Below, piece by piece: positions 12,329 through 24,573 of a stretch of 58,043 bases of DNA; position 1 is the stretch's first letter; each line of letters starts with the position of its first letter. Source of the DNA: Diplocarpon mali (lineage: Eukaryota; Ascomycota; Leotiomycetes; Helotiales; Drepanopezizaceae); contig JAENRP010000284.1 in assembly GCA_024741835.1 (NCBI GenBank), positions 1 to 58,043 of the forward strand, in the 5' to 3' direction. Made by a program: the position numbers and the translations under genes. Under the pieces are notes generated by a model. It saw only the letters and a program-made list of their open reading frames with translations. It did no database searches and was not told the DNA's origin.

Positions 12329-12844
12329 CCGCGCGCTGAGCGGAGATCTCAGATCGAGAAGAGAGCAGAGGAGTGGTGGCCGCTCGCGTAGGGGTGTTGC
12401 TGTTCAGCGAGGTGTCGGTGTCAGTAGTGTACAGAACAGTAAACCCGCGTTACTTTGGCTGGTGAACTTCCGTTTCAGCACGAAGGTAATCGGTCTACTG
12501 TCACAGACTGGGGGCCTGTGGGCGCTGTGAGCTTGACAAATGGTATCGGTACTCGTGGAGTCGATTTTGTGGCCGCGAGAAACACTAACCAGAGAGACTT
12601 GGATAGATAGAAACCGTTCTAACTCTAGCCAAAATATTACCTGAGGACAAATGATAGTAGGTATACAACACACCGCGGCCAAGCAATCAAATCAGACAGA
12701 CAGTATCCCCAGTTGTCCGGCCCGTTTTACTCCATCCGTCTTCATCCCAATCATTCAACCAAAACTCCCAGGCTGCGAACGGCAAAGCCGCGAAAAACAC
12801 ACCAAGTCCAACAGAATATATGACACAGTAGATAGGGTGCATCT

Positions 12845-14602
12845 TCAACTCATCTTCACATCAGGCAATTGCGCGAAACCGTTCGTGTACCCATCGCCGT
12901 TGACTTTCATCGACGGCAATTCCGTGGGTTGTGCATGTAGTTCCATAGACATGGGGGGAAGATGGTTATCATCCCTCTCACTGTCTTCTCGCCGCGATCG
13001 CCCAAGACGCTCGCACCACTCCTCGGCACTGACGATCGTGCCGTCGAGCACGCCTGAGACCTGGGCCATCATGTCTAAGCCCTCTTTCGCGAGCACCAGC
13101 ACGCGGTTGGCGCCCTGTGTAACTTCCATGTTGGCATTCCGCGCTCCTTTAACTGTACGCGTACTGGCGAGTCGGAAGCGCTGAGGCAGGGACGTCAGAT
13201 GTCGCCGGACGAGCACACGAGCGTTCTCGGGAAGTGCGCCGCCGGCATATTTAGAGACAATGTCCACGACCTCCTTAAGCGTCTTTAGGACGTCTCTCTT
13301 GAGCTCTCCAATCTTGGCGTCGAGGGCTGAGCGTTCGGCATCGCTCCGGACGATCAGCTGCCCGTTTTTCTCGGAGTCTTCTATGGTGCCGGAAGCGTTC
13401 TCCCTTGGCCCGCTGTCGTACTGCTCTAGCACGCTTTTGAGGGCGAGTATCACTTTCCCGATATGTTCGTTGGCCCAGCGTAGCCAGCCGAGACAGTACT
13501 TGAGGCTGCGGAGCGATTCCTCGCTCATTGCGACGCTGAGGCCAGAGGTGGAGAGTACGAGGCGTGATTGCCACGAGCTACCGGGGGATGTAGGTTCGTC
13601 GTGCGATTGAGCGGGTACCAGGGCGTTGGCTTCGTAACTGGGACTGCGGTATTCGTCGTATGCGGGTAGACTCTCTACAGTTGATCCTTGACTCGGTCGG
13701 CGTTGGCGGTGTTGGAGTTCCTGTCTGTGGACGGGGTACGGGTCTTGGGGGACGCCGAGGTCCAGTTCCGCGTCTTCTGTGGCCACTTTGCGCCGCTTGT
13801 TGGAGCCCTGAGATCCACGTTCGGCGTCGGATGGTTGGTGGTGACTTGGTCTTCGCCCGCCGAGGAACCAGCGTACTCCACCTTCCACGCCTGTTATACG
13901 CCCGACTGAACCAACCGTATTGACGACAGGAGTGAACCGCCTTTCAACGTATTCTGCGCTGGACTTGAATCGTGGACTATAGTTCTTGGAGGCAGAGTAG
14001 GCGGAGAGTGAGCCACCGATGGCTGTGCCAAGTAACGGGTGAGATGTAGTGAGGAGAGACAGGAGGGGTTCTGGTTGCGCTCCTCCTGTTGCGAATGTTC
14101 GAGGGGAGGATGGAGGCAGTGACCTGTTGCTGTGTTGAGGCGAACCTACAAAATCTGCGGGGTGTTAGTCGCGCGCATTGAAGTGTTCCCAACATCACAT
14201 ACCGGCTCTAAGGTCTCCCAGCGCTTCAGCCGCAAGTCGCACATCCGGATCGTCGATCGACAGCACACTTCCACCCCGTCTACCCCTAGTATCGGGGATA
14301 TCCAAGTCCATGGTCCTCGGCGAATCCATGCCAACAGAAGCCTGAGTCTTAGGGGAGAGCGCCGAAGGTCCTGACTGATAGTAGGCAGTCAACGGGTTCG
14401 AGGAAGGCCAGGCCGACTGGTGTTCTTCTGCGCGGTACCGTAGTTCTGAAGGAGCGACTGGCAGCGGCGGCAAGGTACGTTCATGGTGGATGGGTGGTGG
14501 ATCTGCGGAAGGTATGGAGGGAAGATTCAACGACTGAGGCTCGTGAGATTGTGTGTATGAGGGAGGTTTTTCCCGTTGCATGTGACCCTCCATTTGCTCC
14601 AT
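12845..14602 (-). CDS. OPI1: Opi1-family transcriptional repressor (CCG-8-like)
   Basis: Opi1 represses phospholipid/inositol biosynthetic genes in yeast in response to phosphatidic acid at the ER; the Neurospora homologue is clock-controlled CCG-8. Exon 1 (14602-14203) starts MEQMEGHMQREKPPSY and ends in the conserved AAEALGDLRAD. A 48-nt intron (14202-14155, GTATGT, branch CTAAC, CAG) follows. Exon 2 (14154-12845) continues with the family core: SHPLLGTAIGGSLSAYSASK, then NYSPRFKSSAEYVE, GRITGVEGGVRWFLGG, and the helical domain YCLGWLRWANEHIGKVI. Product is 569 residues. The start is the least certain point: ATG 14602 is the first in-frame ATG after an upstream TTG-only extension. The nuclear-type basic stretch NKRRKV follows the core. 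Confidence 0.9.
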
Positions 14603-15941
14603 CTTGTCGCAAACGCCGACGAGACGTGCTATGCGCCCGAGGACCTGCGACCCGCGTCCTATCGTCGAGAGGATACTCGTATTATCGAGGGAATCGTGTA
14701 ATGGTACAGCATTCGTGAGATTTGCTCGGGCCAAGGTGGCTGGCTAGTCGCAGGGACTTACTGTACCGGATTTGGTCGGTCAACGAGTACCAGCGAGACT
14801 GATGCAGCGCCTCGGTGTTCCGAATCTTATCTGGCCGCACAGAGAGACAGAAAAGATAAGTATGATCAAAATGAAGATTTTAGTTCCCTGGATGTCACCG
14901 TCTTCTTTTGGCTACTGCTGTATGTCGTCGCAGCATTTTCACGTTGTGCGCAGGAGAGAGGAGATGGGAGGCGGGCGACGATGAAAAGCTTCAACTGCAC
15001 CAATTTCGAATGATCACATGCGCCAGATTCGGCATCTCCCTCGAGAGTCCGACGAACACGAGTGCCTCAGCTGCACGCGCATGCTTTTTACTCGGCAGTC
15101 ACGTGCATAGGACGGAAACACCAATCCGGCGAGCATTACGATGGACTCCAGAAGATGCTGATTACCATAGCACGATATATGTATTGGGTGAGTCCTGATA
15201 GATGTCGATGTTCACAGGCGTCGGGTTGCGAGCCTCAATCCAAAAAAATGCTGTCTCGCGTTGAGAGGGTATATACTTCTGTACAAGCCCTGACATGAAA
15301 TCCCTCAAATGCGCAGAATTCTCCTCCGCCCGCACGAGGAATTTGCTGTGATAGAGTCGTCAGCTGACAAGGGCAACTCGAATCCCAGATAATCTACTCC
15401 GTCCCTCGTAATATGTATGTATGGTCCCTCTGACGCCACCCAAGCAACAGGTTCTCTCGAAATGCTCGGCCAGCTCTTATGGTACCTTTGGTATCGGTCT
15501 CCGCGCCACATTATCGCTAACTTCATCAATGGGAGGCAAGGTAGGCAAAGGCAGAAAGCCAGGCCGGTTATGCTTTGTATGTTGAGCTGCACTGTCTGAG
15601 GGAGCGTTAGTTGTAAAAAAACCACTTCATTGGCACGAGATCTATTTTATATATACTCCGATGATTTTTCTGAAAGGCGCTAGAGTCAAAAGCAGTCTAG
15701 CCCGGATTTAAGCCTCCTAACCCAAGCGAGACAAGGTGTCAAGGTGAAGCTCCAAAATAGAGCAAGGTAATAGTAACGACTACGTGGGGTTCAACCATCA
15801 ACCTCAGCCTCAACCTCAAGACAGCACCAGCGCATTCAATCCATGACCTCCACGAATGTTGCAGCGCGACTGATCTAAGACCACCGGCCGATTTGGCTCT
15901 CAACTTCTGTCTATCAAGCCGCCGCCCCTTCGCGCTTCAAC
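14603..15941. other. intergenic between Opi1 and AP-1 mu, divergent
   Basis: No gene is recognised. The interval holds the head-to-head promoters of Opi1 (minus) and AP-1 mu (plus). The last 300 bases before 15942 are pyrimidine-rich with repeated CTCAACCTCA-type units, as often seen in fungal 5' leaders. Confidence 0.5.
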
Positions 15942-17432
15942 ATGGCCTCCGCGCTCTTCTTCCTCGACCTCAAGGGGAAGGTATGTCCCTGACAACCTAT
16001 GTGCTCCGGCAAAGCTGATTGATGACCCCAGACCCTTCTGGCCCGGAACTACAGAGGAGATATTCCCATGTCCGCGGTCGAGAAGTTCCCCATACTACTT
16101 AGTGAAGCCGAAGAAGAAAGCTCCTCGGTCCCGCCATGTTTCTCGGACGAAGGCATCAACGTATGTCATTTCTGACTTGGAGATCCCGTTCGCTAATTCT
16201 CATCAGTACCTCTACATTCGACACAACAACCTCTATCTCCTTGCTCTCACGAAACGAAATACCAACGCTGCTGAAATCCTTCTATTCCTCCACAAGATCG
16301 TTGAAGTGTTCACTGAGTACTTCAAAGAACTGGAGGAGGAATCGATACGAGATAATTTCGTCATCATTTACGAGCTCCTGGACGAAATGATGGACTTTGG
16401 ACACCCGCAGACCACAGAATCGAAGATCTTACAAGAGTATATTACGCAGGAATCGCACAAGCTAGAGGTTCAAGCACGGCCACCAATCGCAGTTACCAAC
16501 GCTGTGTCCTGGCGGTCAGAAGGAATCAGATACCGCAAGAACGAAGTTTTTCTCGATGTCGTCGAATCTCTCAATCTCCTTGTATCCTCGAATGGCAATG
16601 TTCTGCGGTCCGAAATTCTGGGTGCAATCAAGATGAAGTGTTATCTCTCTGGCATGCCAGAATTACGTCTAGGCTTAAACGACAAAGTCATGTTCGAAAC
16701 TACCGGACGAGCAACCAGAGGAAAGGCCATTGAGATGGAGGATGTAAAGTTCCATCAATGTGTCCGGTTATCTCGATTCGAGAACGACCGCACTATCTCC
16801 TTCATCCCTCCTGACGGAGAATTCGAGCTTATGTCATACCGCCTGAACACACAAGTCAAGCCACTGATCTGGGTTGAATGTATCGTAGAGTCGCATTCTG
16901 GGAGTCGCATTGAGTATATGTTGAAAGCTAAGGCGCAGTTCAAGCGACGAAGTACAGCAAACAATGTCGAGATCACGGTTCCGGTGCCCGAAGATGCGGA
17001 TTCTCCAAGATTCAGGACGAATATCGGAAGTGTACATTATGCGCCAGAGAAGAGCGCTATCGTATGGAAGATCAAGCAATTCGGAGGGAGCAAAGAATTT
17101 TTGATGAGGGCCGAGCTGGGCTTGCCAAGTGTGAAGGGCGACGATGAGCACGGTGGTGGCATGACGGGTGGGTTCGGGGGTAGTATGGGTGGAATGGGAG
17201 GAAAGGGTGCCAAGAGACCGATCAGCGTGAAGTTTGAGATTCCATATTTCACGACAAGTGGAATCCAAGTGCGGTACTTGAAAATTATCGAGCCGAAGGT
17301 ATGCCTGGACTTATACTCCCAGACTTGTTCATCCTGCTAATAAATCCACAGCTGCAATATCCATCTCTGCCCTGGGTTCGATACATCACCCAGTCTGGTG
17401 ATATCGCTGTCCGTTTGCCAGATGTTAGCTGA
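15942..17432 (+). CDS. APM1: AP-1 clathrin adaptor mu subunit
   Basis: This is the medium chain of the AP-1 complex, which binds tyrosine-type sorting signals during clathrin traffic between the trans-Golgi and endosomes. There are four exons: 15942-15980, 16032-16160, 16207-17298 and 17352-17432, all joined in frame across GT-AG introns of 51, 46 and 53 nt. The 446-residue product starts MASALFFLDLKGK. It has the longin-like N-terminal domain (YLYIRHNNLYLLALTKRN), then the signal-binding mu homology domain (VSWRSEGIRYRKNEVFLDVVE, SGMPELRLGLND). It ends with the WVRYITQSGDIAVRLPD block typical of AP-1 mu. A Gly/Met-rich insertion near residue 390 (MGGMGGKG) is common in fungal forms. Confidence 0.96.
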
Positions 17433-17864
17433 ACAATCAATAAACGCTAAATTCACACCAACTACTGCGTGTGACGAGAGTCAGATAATAAGCGAGAGGC
17501 AAGGTAAGAACGGGAGCATGCATTTGAGGCGCTGGCGGAGGAGTTAGATATGTGAGCACTTGATGGGTGGTCGAGCCACCACCAAATTCCAAAAATTCGA
17601 TTCAGAGAGGTCACTGAGGGCGATTTCCGACGCCCGATTCATTGAATGTTCTGCTTGTGCGTTTCAGTTGTTGATGTTGATTAGTCTTCCTAATCCTCCG
17701 CGAATGGTTCGTCCTTTCAAGACAGGATCGAATGCTAACGCATATTTTATGTCTCGAGTGAGGGCTGCTCTGTTGCTCGAATTCCCGACGAATCGGCCAG
17801 AACCGGTAGAGATGAGACATCGTTTTTATTCCTTTCACCGGAAAGATCTTCTGTCTTAGAAACT

Positions 17865-19247
17865 ATGACCCCGGATTTGAAGCTATCTAGATATTCAAGA
17901 CAAATCCTTCCCTCATCTGTCCCCTCGTGTGTACCCTCACATGTTTCCTCACCTGTTCCCGTGTATACACAATCGACATCATACTCGAGAGTCGCCGCAG
18001 CCAAACTGGTCATGTTCCCTACCAACCAGCAACACCACTGTTGCTCGAGCCATCATCACCAGCAATCCGCTTCTTGCAATGCGATCATCACTGGGCACCA
18101 CGACCAGCCACTTTTCGGCCCCTACAAAGCACCGTACTGCTGGCTCCAACGGACCACGAGCACAATATTACCCATCATGCTCATAATACACTTCACACTC
18201 ACGCTCGTGACGGTGCTGATCTATACGCTCTCCTTCCACCGTGTGCTGCCGCAGAAGTTCGTCATAGGCGTCACAGCCACGTTCGCTATCCTGTTCGTCG
18301 CCCTTGCGACGGCGAAATACGTGATCTGGCTGAAGCAACGGAGAAGAGGTATTCAGGCTTCGACTGTGCAGGCACCGGTTTTCGACGAGGGGAATTTCGC
18401 AGGTTTCCGGAGGACTTTCCCTCGTCGGCGGGAGGGGATGGGTATGAGTCAAGATCGGGTTTACGAGAGGAGTAGAGCTGTCGCGGCTCAGCGGCAGCAT
18501 GGACGTGAGCAGGCGTCTGTGCAGGGAGGCTTGCAGCGGAGATACCATGGCCACAGCAACCACGAAGGGGAGAATATGTTTGTCGGGGGAGGGGATGGAG
18601 AGTTTGCGTTTCAGTCTCATTCCGAGTACGATCCTAGGAACAACAGCGTTGAACCTGATGCTGAAAACGCTAAGCTCCATAAGACTCACTACGGTTTGCA
18701 TGAGGCGATGGCGCCGCAGGAGAGTGAACCTCGCATTCTGCCGATGATTCATGTACAGCCGGCTGCGCCGCGTCTGGGTGATGGATGCACAACGCCTGAG
18801 ACGAGGGATTTGCTGCTAGTGGATCACGTTCAACCAGCAGAGCCGGCGCGGGAGCTGAGCGGGAGCGTGAAGGGTAGCTTGGGAAGGGATAGTCCACGAG
18901 GACTTGCGCAGAGGCAGAGATCTCCAGGACAGCCTAGTCGACACGAAAGCCCGGATACCCGACAGCCTGAAGCCGCATACATTCCTCCCCAGAAATTCGG
19001 GATGTCCGGCGAGCTCCTCACTCACAGTAGGCACACGCATAGCCGGATGCCGACATCTGATGGAAGCTCACAGGTGTATAAGCCTTACCGCCGGAGTCTA
19101 GACTCTTCCGAGGAGGGATGGGGAGATCGGCCGCGGCGGTCAAGAGCAAGACGTGCAAAGAAGTCTCGTTACAAATCTTTGCCGAAGCTATCGGAGTCGT
19201 TCCAAGAAGGGAGGCATGGCGAGAATCACAAGGAGCGTAGGGGCTAG
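17865..19247 (+). CDS. hypothetical two-helix membrane protein
   Basis: This is a single open frame of 460 codons from ATG 17865; a later in-frame ATG at about 18009 (MFPTNQQ) is an alternative start. Two hydrophobic segments lie at about residues 103-124 and 132-155, the second followed by a basic stop-transfer (KQRRRG). The rest is a long polar tail, rich in Arg, His, Gln, Pro and Ser, ending in a very basic RPRRSRARRAKKSR stretch. I recognise no domain. It follows AP-1 mu by about 430 bp on the same strand. It is likely a lineage-restricted membrane protein with a disordered cytosolic or nuclear-facing tail. Confidence 0.55.
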   Translation: MTPDLKLSRYSRQILPSSVPSCVPSHVSSPVPVYTQSTSYSRVAAAKLVMFPTNQQHHCCSSHHHQQSASCNAIITGHHDQPLFGPYKAPYCWLQRTTSTILPIMLIIHFTLTLVTVLIYTLSFHRVLPQKFVIGVTATFAILFVALATAKYVIWLKQRRRGIQASTVQAPVFDEGNFAGFRRTFPRRREGMGMSQDRVYERSRAVAAQRQHGREQASVQGGLQRRYHGHSNHEGENMFVGGGDGEFAFQSHSEYDPRNNSVEPDAENAKLHKTHYGLHEAMAPQESEPRILPMIHVQPAAPRLGDGCTTPETRDLLLVDHVQPAEPARELSGSVKGSLGRDSPRGLAQRQRSPGQPSRHESPDTRQPEAAYIPPQKFGMSGELLTHSRHTHSRMPTSDGSSQVYKPYRRSLDSSEEGWGDRPRRSRARRAKKSRYKSLPKLSESFQEGRHGENHKERRG

Positions 19248-22200
19248 CAGGAGAGGAAGGATAGATGCGAATAGAAGAAATCTGGGAGATGACGAGGGAG
19301 GCGATACAGGAGGTGGATGGTAGCATTGGGTTAGACGCAAGTATGGGGCAAGATTCTGGGGGCAGGGGATGATGGTTAGAGCGATTGTCGAGCTAGTAAG
19401 CCCCGGTTCTCACTCTGGTGTCAGAAGGCTCCAAACGCGAAGCCTCTTTGACGATGCCGTGGATACCGTGTGAATGTTGGTACATCCCATGTTCGTCAAG
19501 ACGCACGATTGCTGCCGTGCCTATCTAACTCGAAGCGAGCGAGCGGTTTTTGTAAGAAAGGGTTAGCGAAGCAGGATTTGACAGCTTGACCTGGTCCCAG
19601 AGCCGGAGGCTCGGGCTCGGGAGCAGAGTGCTACCTAACTATACAGTCTGCACTCGATAATTGGAAAGACGTCAAAGGTGGTTATGATACGGCCCGCACC
19701 ACTCGTCGATCCTGTCTTTTCTGGAAGCCCCGTCGATAGACAGGTCTCACTTTTGGGCTGTCTTGCCTTCTCGCAGAACGGACACATTGTATACAGGGTC
19801 TCAGTAGTGTGTTGTCAGGCTGGCGCCTCAACCTGTGTAGCGAGCTCTCTCGAGATTCTTCCCTCGACAATGGTGTGTACCGAAGCCGTGTTTCGGGAGA
19901 ATCTTCTACACGGATCACTCTGGCGAGCCTCGCCGCGCACGTTCTGTGATGGGCGTCGGTATCGTGTTTATCCTCGTACTCGCTGCCTTGTGTTTGGGAA
20001 GGACGTGGCAGAGTCGTTTCAATAGACTGGCTGAGAAGCGGGCGCTCGACGTAGATGTTGAGGAGAGAGCCAGGATAGTCGGTAGGGATCACGGCGGGCA
20101 GGGACGGAGCAGGCCGACATGCGGATGGTGGCCGTCTTGTCGAGGCCGCGTGAGAGGGCCACGGCCAGCTCGAGCACCCCCAAACATTGCCTTGTTGACA
20201 AGAAGAGCTCGACTGCTAGAGGCCGGAGGTGATACGGTCGCCCTTGCCGAGAGCGTCAAGACCAAGCCGGACGCTAAGCGAGAGAGATCAACAAACGCCC
20301 GGGAGATGGATAGAGCAGAGGAAGCAGGGGAAGCCGAGCGAGCGACGAGACTTGCTGTGAAAAGGTCGGTACTTTTGGGGGAAAAGAAAGGATCTCCGTC
20401 CAGCCCTGCTCGTCGGCTACCAGACCGGAGCCGGTTTGATCCCGACGATCCCGTCCCAAGAGGTGCCGGATATGCCAGCTCGAACATGTCTCTGAGGCTC
20501 TGGTGGCAGTGGATCTCTCGGAACCTAGAAAATCCCGCAACTTTCCTGACAGATCGGCCTAGCTAGGCACAAACCGACCAACTTGTACTGATAGCTGCAG
20601 GCTGCCTCGCATCTAAAGAGCGCAAATCTACCTCGCAACTCTCGCAGAAAGCTGGTAGTGCGTTCTTCTCCTGTACAGGTACATTACTTCCCTCGCAGTA
20701 TCTCTCAGGGGTGCCATATTCCAAAGCAACTATCCCCCTCTCGACGCTTTTAGACTGGCCAACAACACCACTCTGACTTCGAGCCCAACCCTATGTATCG
20801 AGAGTTTACATACTCTCCTTACTTTCGGATACAGCCCCAGGCCACGTAGCTAGAAGTAGTAGTTCCAGAGCTAGTTCTGTGGCAAAACTATGCATAGTAG
20901 ATTCCTAACCAAAACGAGCTTCTCCCTACTATGATACAGCGGCTAGGTGTCGTCCCAGGTCGACAGGGCAGGGTCAGCTGTAGCATAGCCGAGCAGCATC
21001 TCTAAACTGCTCCTGACGTAGTTTTCTATTGCACGTATAGTATTATTGGTTGTTCAAGTGATTACCTACTAAGCTTGCTTCTAAGGCTGGGGGTATGCCG
21101 AAGGATTATAGAACTATAAGTGAAGCCAAGAGACACTCACTAATCAGCAATCCTCAAGATATACCTCGACAGATAGATACCTGTACAGATATGTGCCAAT
21201 CGCCAGTAGTAGTCCCTCGCCGGAGACCAGGGATAATACGGAACCGCTGCACCATGTAAACGAGCCTTTCCTTGGAATTGCTAATCAGATTATCACACCT
21301 TCTTGTTAGGGTTAGGGTTCCGCGAGACGAAAGTTACTTTGAGCCTTGCCGTGTACTATACAGGCCTGTCCCACGAAAGATTGCTACAAAACATTACAGC
21401 ACCCCCCCACCCCCTCCCTCGGCTGCAATGTTGATCTGCTCGCCTTTGCCACGTCCAAAATCAAGCATCCAATGCAGGGGAGGGAAGCAATGTTGCGCCA
21501 GCGCAGGAAGATTAGTCATTTCTTGAACCCAAGGGGCCTTGGTGCACTCTGTATAACACGCACCATCTCAGTTGCAAGCTCAGTCAAGCTGGTCGGACCA
21601 TCTCTGGATGTGAGGCGAGATAGGGGTCTGTTGACTGATAAGCGAGTACGGATAGCGTCATCGCTAGCTTAGCGCCATGGCTCTGCAAGCCATCCAGCCC
21701 CGTGTCCGCGTCAGCCGGTCGCGTCTCTGGGGGTGACTCGGCTATCTTTTATCATGTACATCACATCTTGACGTTCGAATTCACACCTCCTTTGATTATG
21801 GGTACGCCAGGTTGGGAAGGCTGGTCTGTAGGGTGGTGGTGCTAGTCAGGCCCAGTGTCATAGGTCAATGTAGCCTGTACCTCCGTCCCCTAAATAACCT
21901 TCACTTGGCGAGTATAGGATCAAAAAAAACCTACCTCTGAATAGAGCCATCTAGAAATTCTCATAGCAAGATTGCATACAGCGTGTATCTCTTGCCCCTT
22001 GCTTTTTTAGAGTAGTAAACCCTTTTCCGTGCAGGGCAGCTGCACTCTTAGCAAATTATTGAGAAATCGTCAGCCGCTGGACTGTCATACCTGTGAAGCC
22101 TATTAGCACGCAGTCTTACTCATCTGTTCTGTAAATCCCAAAATGTAAGGTGTTGAGGTCCAAATTTCCCGGCCCCCTGTGAACATTAGGTAAAATAAAC

Positions 22201-22755
22201 AAATAACGGATGTCTCTACTACCAGAGTAGAACGGATGCCGCACGTACGTCCGTCCCCTGTGATGTTAAATCGCACAGAGTTGGACCGAGGGCTTAAATC
22301 AACCTTCCGAGTGTAGTTGGCAGCCATTATACTTTTTCCGGATAGTTTATGTACTACCCCCCCTCCAATCCCGGGCACTAGTTTAAATGCTAATTTTTGG
22401 GCCGTGGTAGGAGATACGCAAGAACACCGGCCCCCACACCCCGACTTCAGGAGCTACAGCTACTAAGTATGTGGGATCTTTCACCCCTGTTTGTTCAATC
22501 CTGGCACTTTTCCCCTTGCAGATCAACCATGACATGGAAAGAAGTCTGAAAAAACATCAACTACTAAGCTCAAGTACTAATAAAGTATTCTACTATTTTT
22601 AAGGTTACTATCGAAAATTATAAGAATCACAAGTCGTTGAAGTTCAAATTCCCAGGCGCCTTGTTGACATGGGGTGAAGAGATCTCTCCATAGATATAAT
22701 CCTCTCTTCCACTTCGAGATCGCGTCTTTCAAGGCCGGCATCTTGATGTTTCAAG
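19248..22755. other. 3.5-kb gene-free, repeat-like stretch
   Basis: Frames are short and broken on both strands. The sequence from about 20.6 kb onward is more AT-leaning than its neighbours, with many direct short motifs. I see no transposase, integrase or reverse transcriptase motif. It may be a decayed repeat, possibly mutated by RIP, but I cannot compute dinucleotide indices here. The last ~100 bases serve the aminopeptidase promoter. Confidence 0.5.
21305..21319 (+). repeat. interstitial telomere-type TTAGGG repeat
   Basis: Two full TTAGGG units plus flanking G and TT occur in tandem. This is the common fungal telomere unit, here inside gene-free DNA and too short to be a telomere. Confidence 0.8.
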
Positions 22756-24357
22756 ATGAGATCAGTTTACCCTCTGGTTGCTCTCGGCACATGGGCGTCC
22801 TCGGTCGCTGCTGATCTTCCCTTGGTCGCCTCAGTCAGTACACCCCCTTGAGCTGGGATCACAACTGAGCTGATATCTCTCAAGGATGGGTTGCAGCGCG
22901 GCTTGCTTCGTTCAGCGCTTGTCGAGAAGTCCGAGGCGCTCTTGTCGCTCGCTGATGACAATACACGCCTGTATGGCACTTCAGGCCACAACAAGACAGT
23001 CGACTGGATTCAAAGCGCACTCTCCGCCTACTCGAACTACTACGATGTTGAGGTGCAGCCGTTTCAGATGCCAGCGGTAGTGACGACCTTCCGTGCCAGC
23101 GCAACACGGTTCGTTGCCGATGCCATGGAGATGAGTCCCGAGGGGTCGGTCTCGGCACCACTGGTCCTTGTCGCTGATAACGGGTGCGCAGCTGTGGGTA
23201 GGATCTCGCCACGGGATATCATCTTGCACTGACAGAGCGACAGGCAGACTTCCCGCCAGAGGTTGCCGGAGCCATCAGTTTGATCAAGCGCGGAAGCTGT
23301 CCTTTTGGCCAGAAGTCAGCAATAGCAGGCGGGGCGGGAGCCGTGGGAGTGATTCATTACAACAACGTGGGAGGCAGACTTACCCCCTTCACGCTCGGGA
23401 ATCAGTCGGATTACCCACAGGGGCCCTTCGCACCCACTGCCGGCGTGTCTGATGTTGTTGGCGCATCCCTCCTGAGCCTTCTCGCCGCGGGACCTGTCCA
23501 TGCTTCCCTGTCGATCGATTCGACCGAGCTCACTACCTACAACGTCTTTGCTCAGACCAAGGGCGGGGATCAGGATAACGTGCTGGAGCTCGGCGCGCAT
23601 TCTGATTCTGTGATTGAGGGCAGGCTCTCTCACCATCGGCTGTCGGCAATCCCTACTGACCACGTGCACAGGTCCTGGAATCAACGACAATGGCTCCGGC
23701 ATGATCGCGCTCCTCGAGGTAGCTCAACTGCTCACGAACTTCTCGGTCAACCATGCCGTCCGATTCTCCTGGTTTTCCGCAGAAGAGCAAGGAAAGCGCG
23801 GGTCGTATCACTACCTCAACAGCCTCTCCGAGGAAGAGCTAGCCAGGATCCGCCTCTTCCTGAACTTCGACATGATCGCGTCCCCGAACTACATCTACGG
23901 TATCTACGACGGCGACGGATCCTCCTTCAACGTGTCAGGCGCGGCCGGGTCTGGCGAAGCCGAGAAGCTCTTCGAAGACTTCTTCGCCCAGGAAGGCCTA
24001 CCGTTCGAGCCCATAGTCCTTCGTCTCTCCGACTCGCTCCCTTTCTTCGAAGCCGGCATACCCACCGGGGGCCTCTTCACCGGCGCCACCGAGAACAAGA
24101 CTGACGAGCAAGCGGCGCGCTTTGGCGGCCAGGCGGGCGTGCCGTTCGATCTCGCCTACCACACTGCGCTGGATGATGTCAACAACTTGAACTTGACCGC
24201 GTTTCTGAACAACGCCAAGGCAATCGCTCACACGGTGGCGACGTACGCCGTGAGTTGGGAGGGAGAGTATGGGGTTCCGAAGAGGACGAAGAGGGATCTG
24301 AAGGCGAGGGTCCGAAGGCCGGTGTGGAAGAAGGCTCGCAAGAGTGCTGATACCTGA
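22756..24357 (+). CDS. secreted M28 zinc aminopeptidase with PA domain
   Basis: A fungal extracellular or vacuolar leucine-aminopeptidase type exopeptidase. Four exons: 22756-22833, 22885-23193, 23244-23619 and 23672-24357. Introns 1 and 2 are GT-AG; intron 3 (52 nt) can only keep frame as a GC-AG intron. The 482-residue protein starts with a signal peptide (hydrophobic to about residue 19), then a protease-associated domain (LIKRGSCPFGQKSAIAG). The M28 dinuclear zinc site looks complete: His248 (GAHSDS), bridging Asp260 (NDNGSG), catalytic Glu292 and ligand Glu293 (SAEEQ), Asp321 (NFDMIASP) and His418 (YHTALDD). The two cysteines usual around the last His motif in related enzymes (CYH..CD) are Ala and Leu here. 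A basic C-terminal tail follows (VRRPVWKKARK). Predicted role: peptide nutrition. Confidence 0.92.
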
Positions 24358-24539
24358 GTTGGTGGAAGGAGAAGAGCTGATGTGGACCGCTGAGAGAATG
24401 AATGAACCCTCTCTCCTCGAAATCCCACGCGATGACAGGACGGGCGTGGAGCGGATTGCATCTTCCCAAGTCCTTCTGTTGGTTTCACAGGGTGTGCACA
24501 TTGAAAGAGGTTTGGTTCTTGGTTGTATTGTTGATGGTC

Positions 24540-24541
<2 letters not shown>

Positions 24542-24572
<31 letters not shown>
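24542..24572. repeat. GA dinucleotide microsatellite
   Basis: About 15 GA units lie roughly 185 bases after the aminopeptidase stop, probably in or near its 3' UTR. Confidence 0.95.

Positions 24573-24573
<1 letters not shown>

Noticed and set aside
13886..13888. Separate short gene starting MEGGVRWFLGG
   Set aside because: The first codon is GTG and the reading continues upstream without a stop into the Opi1 core; it is the middle of exon 2.
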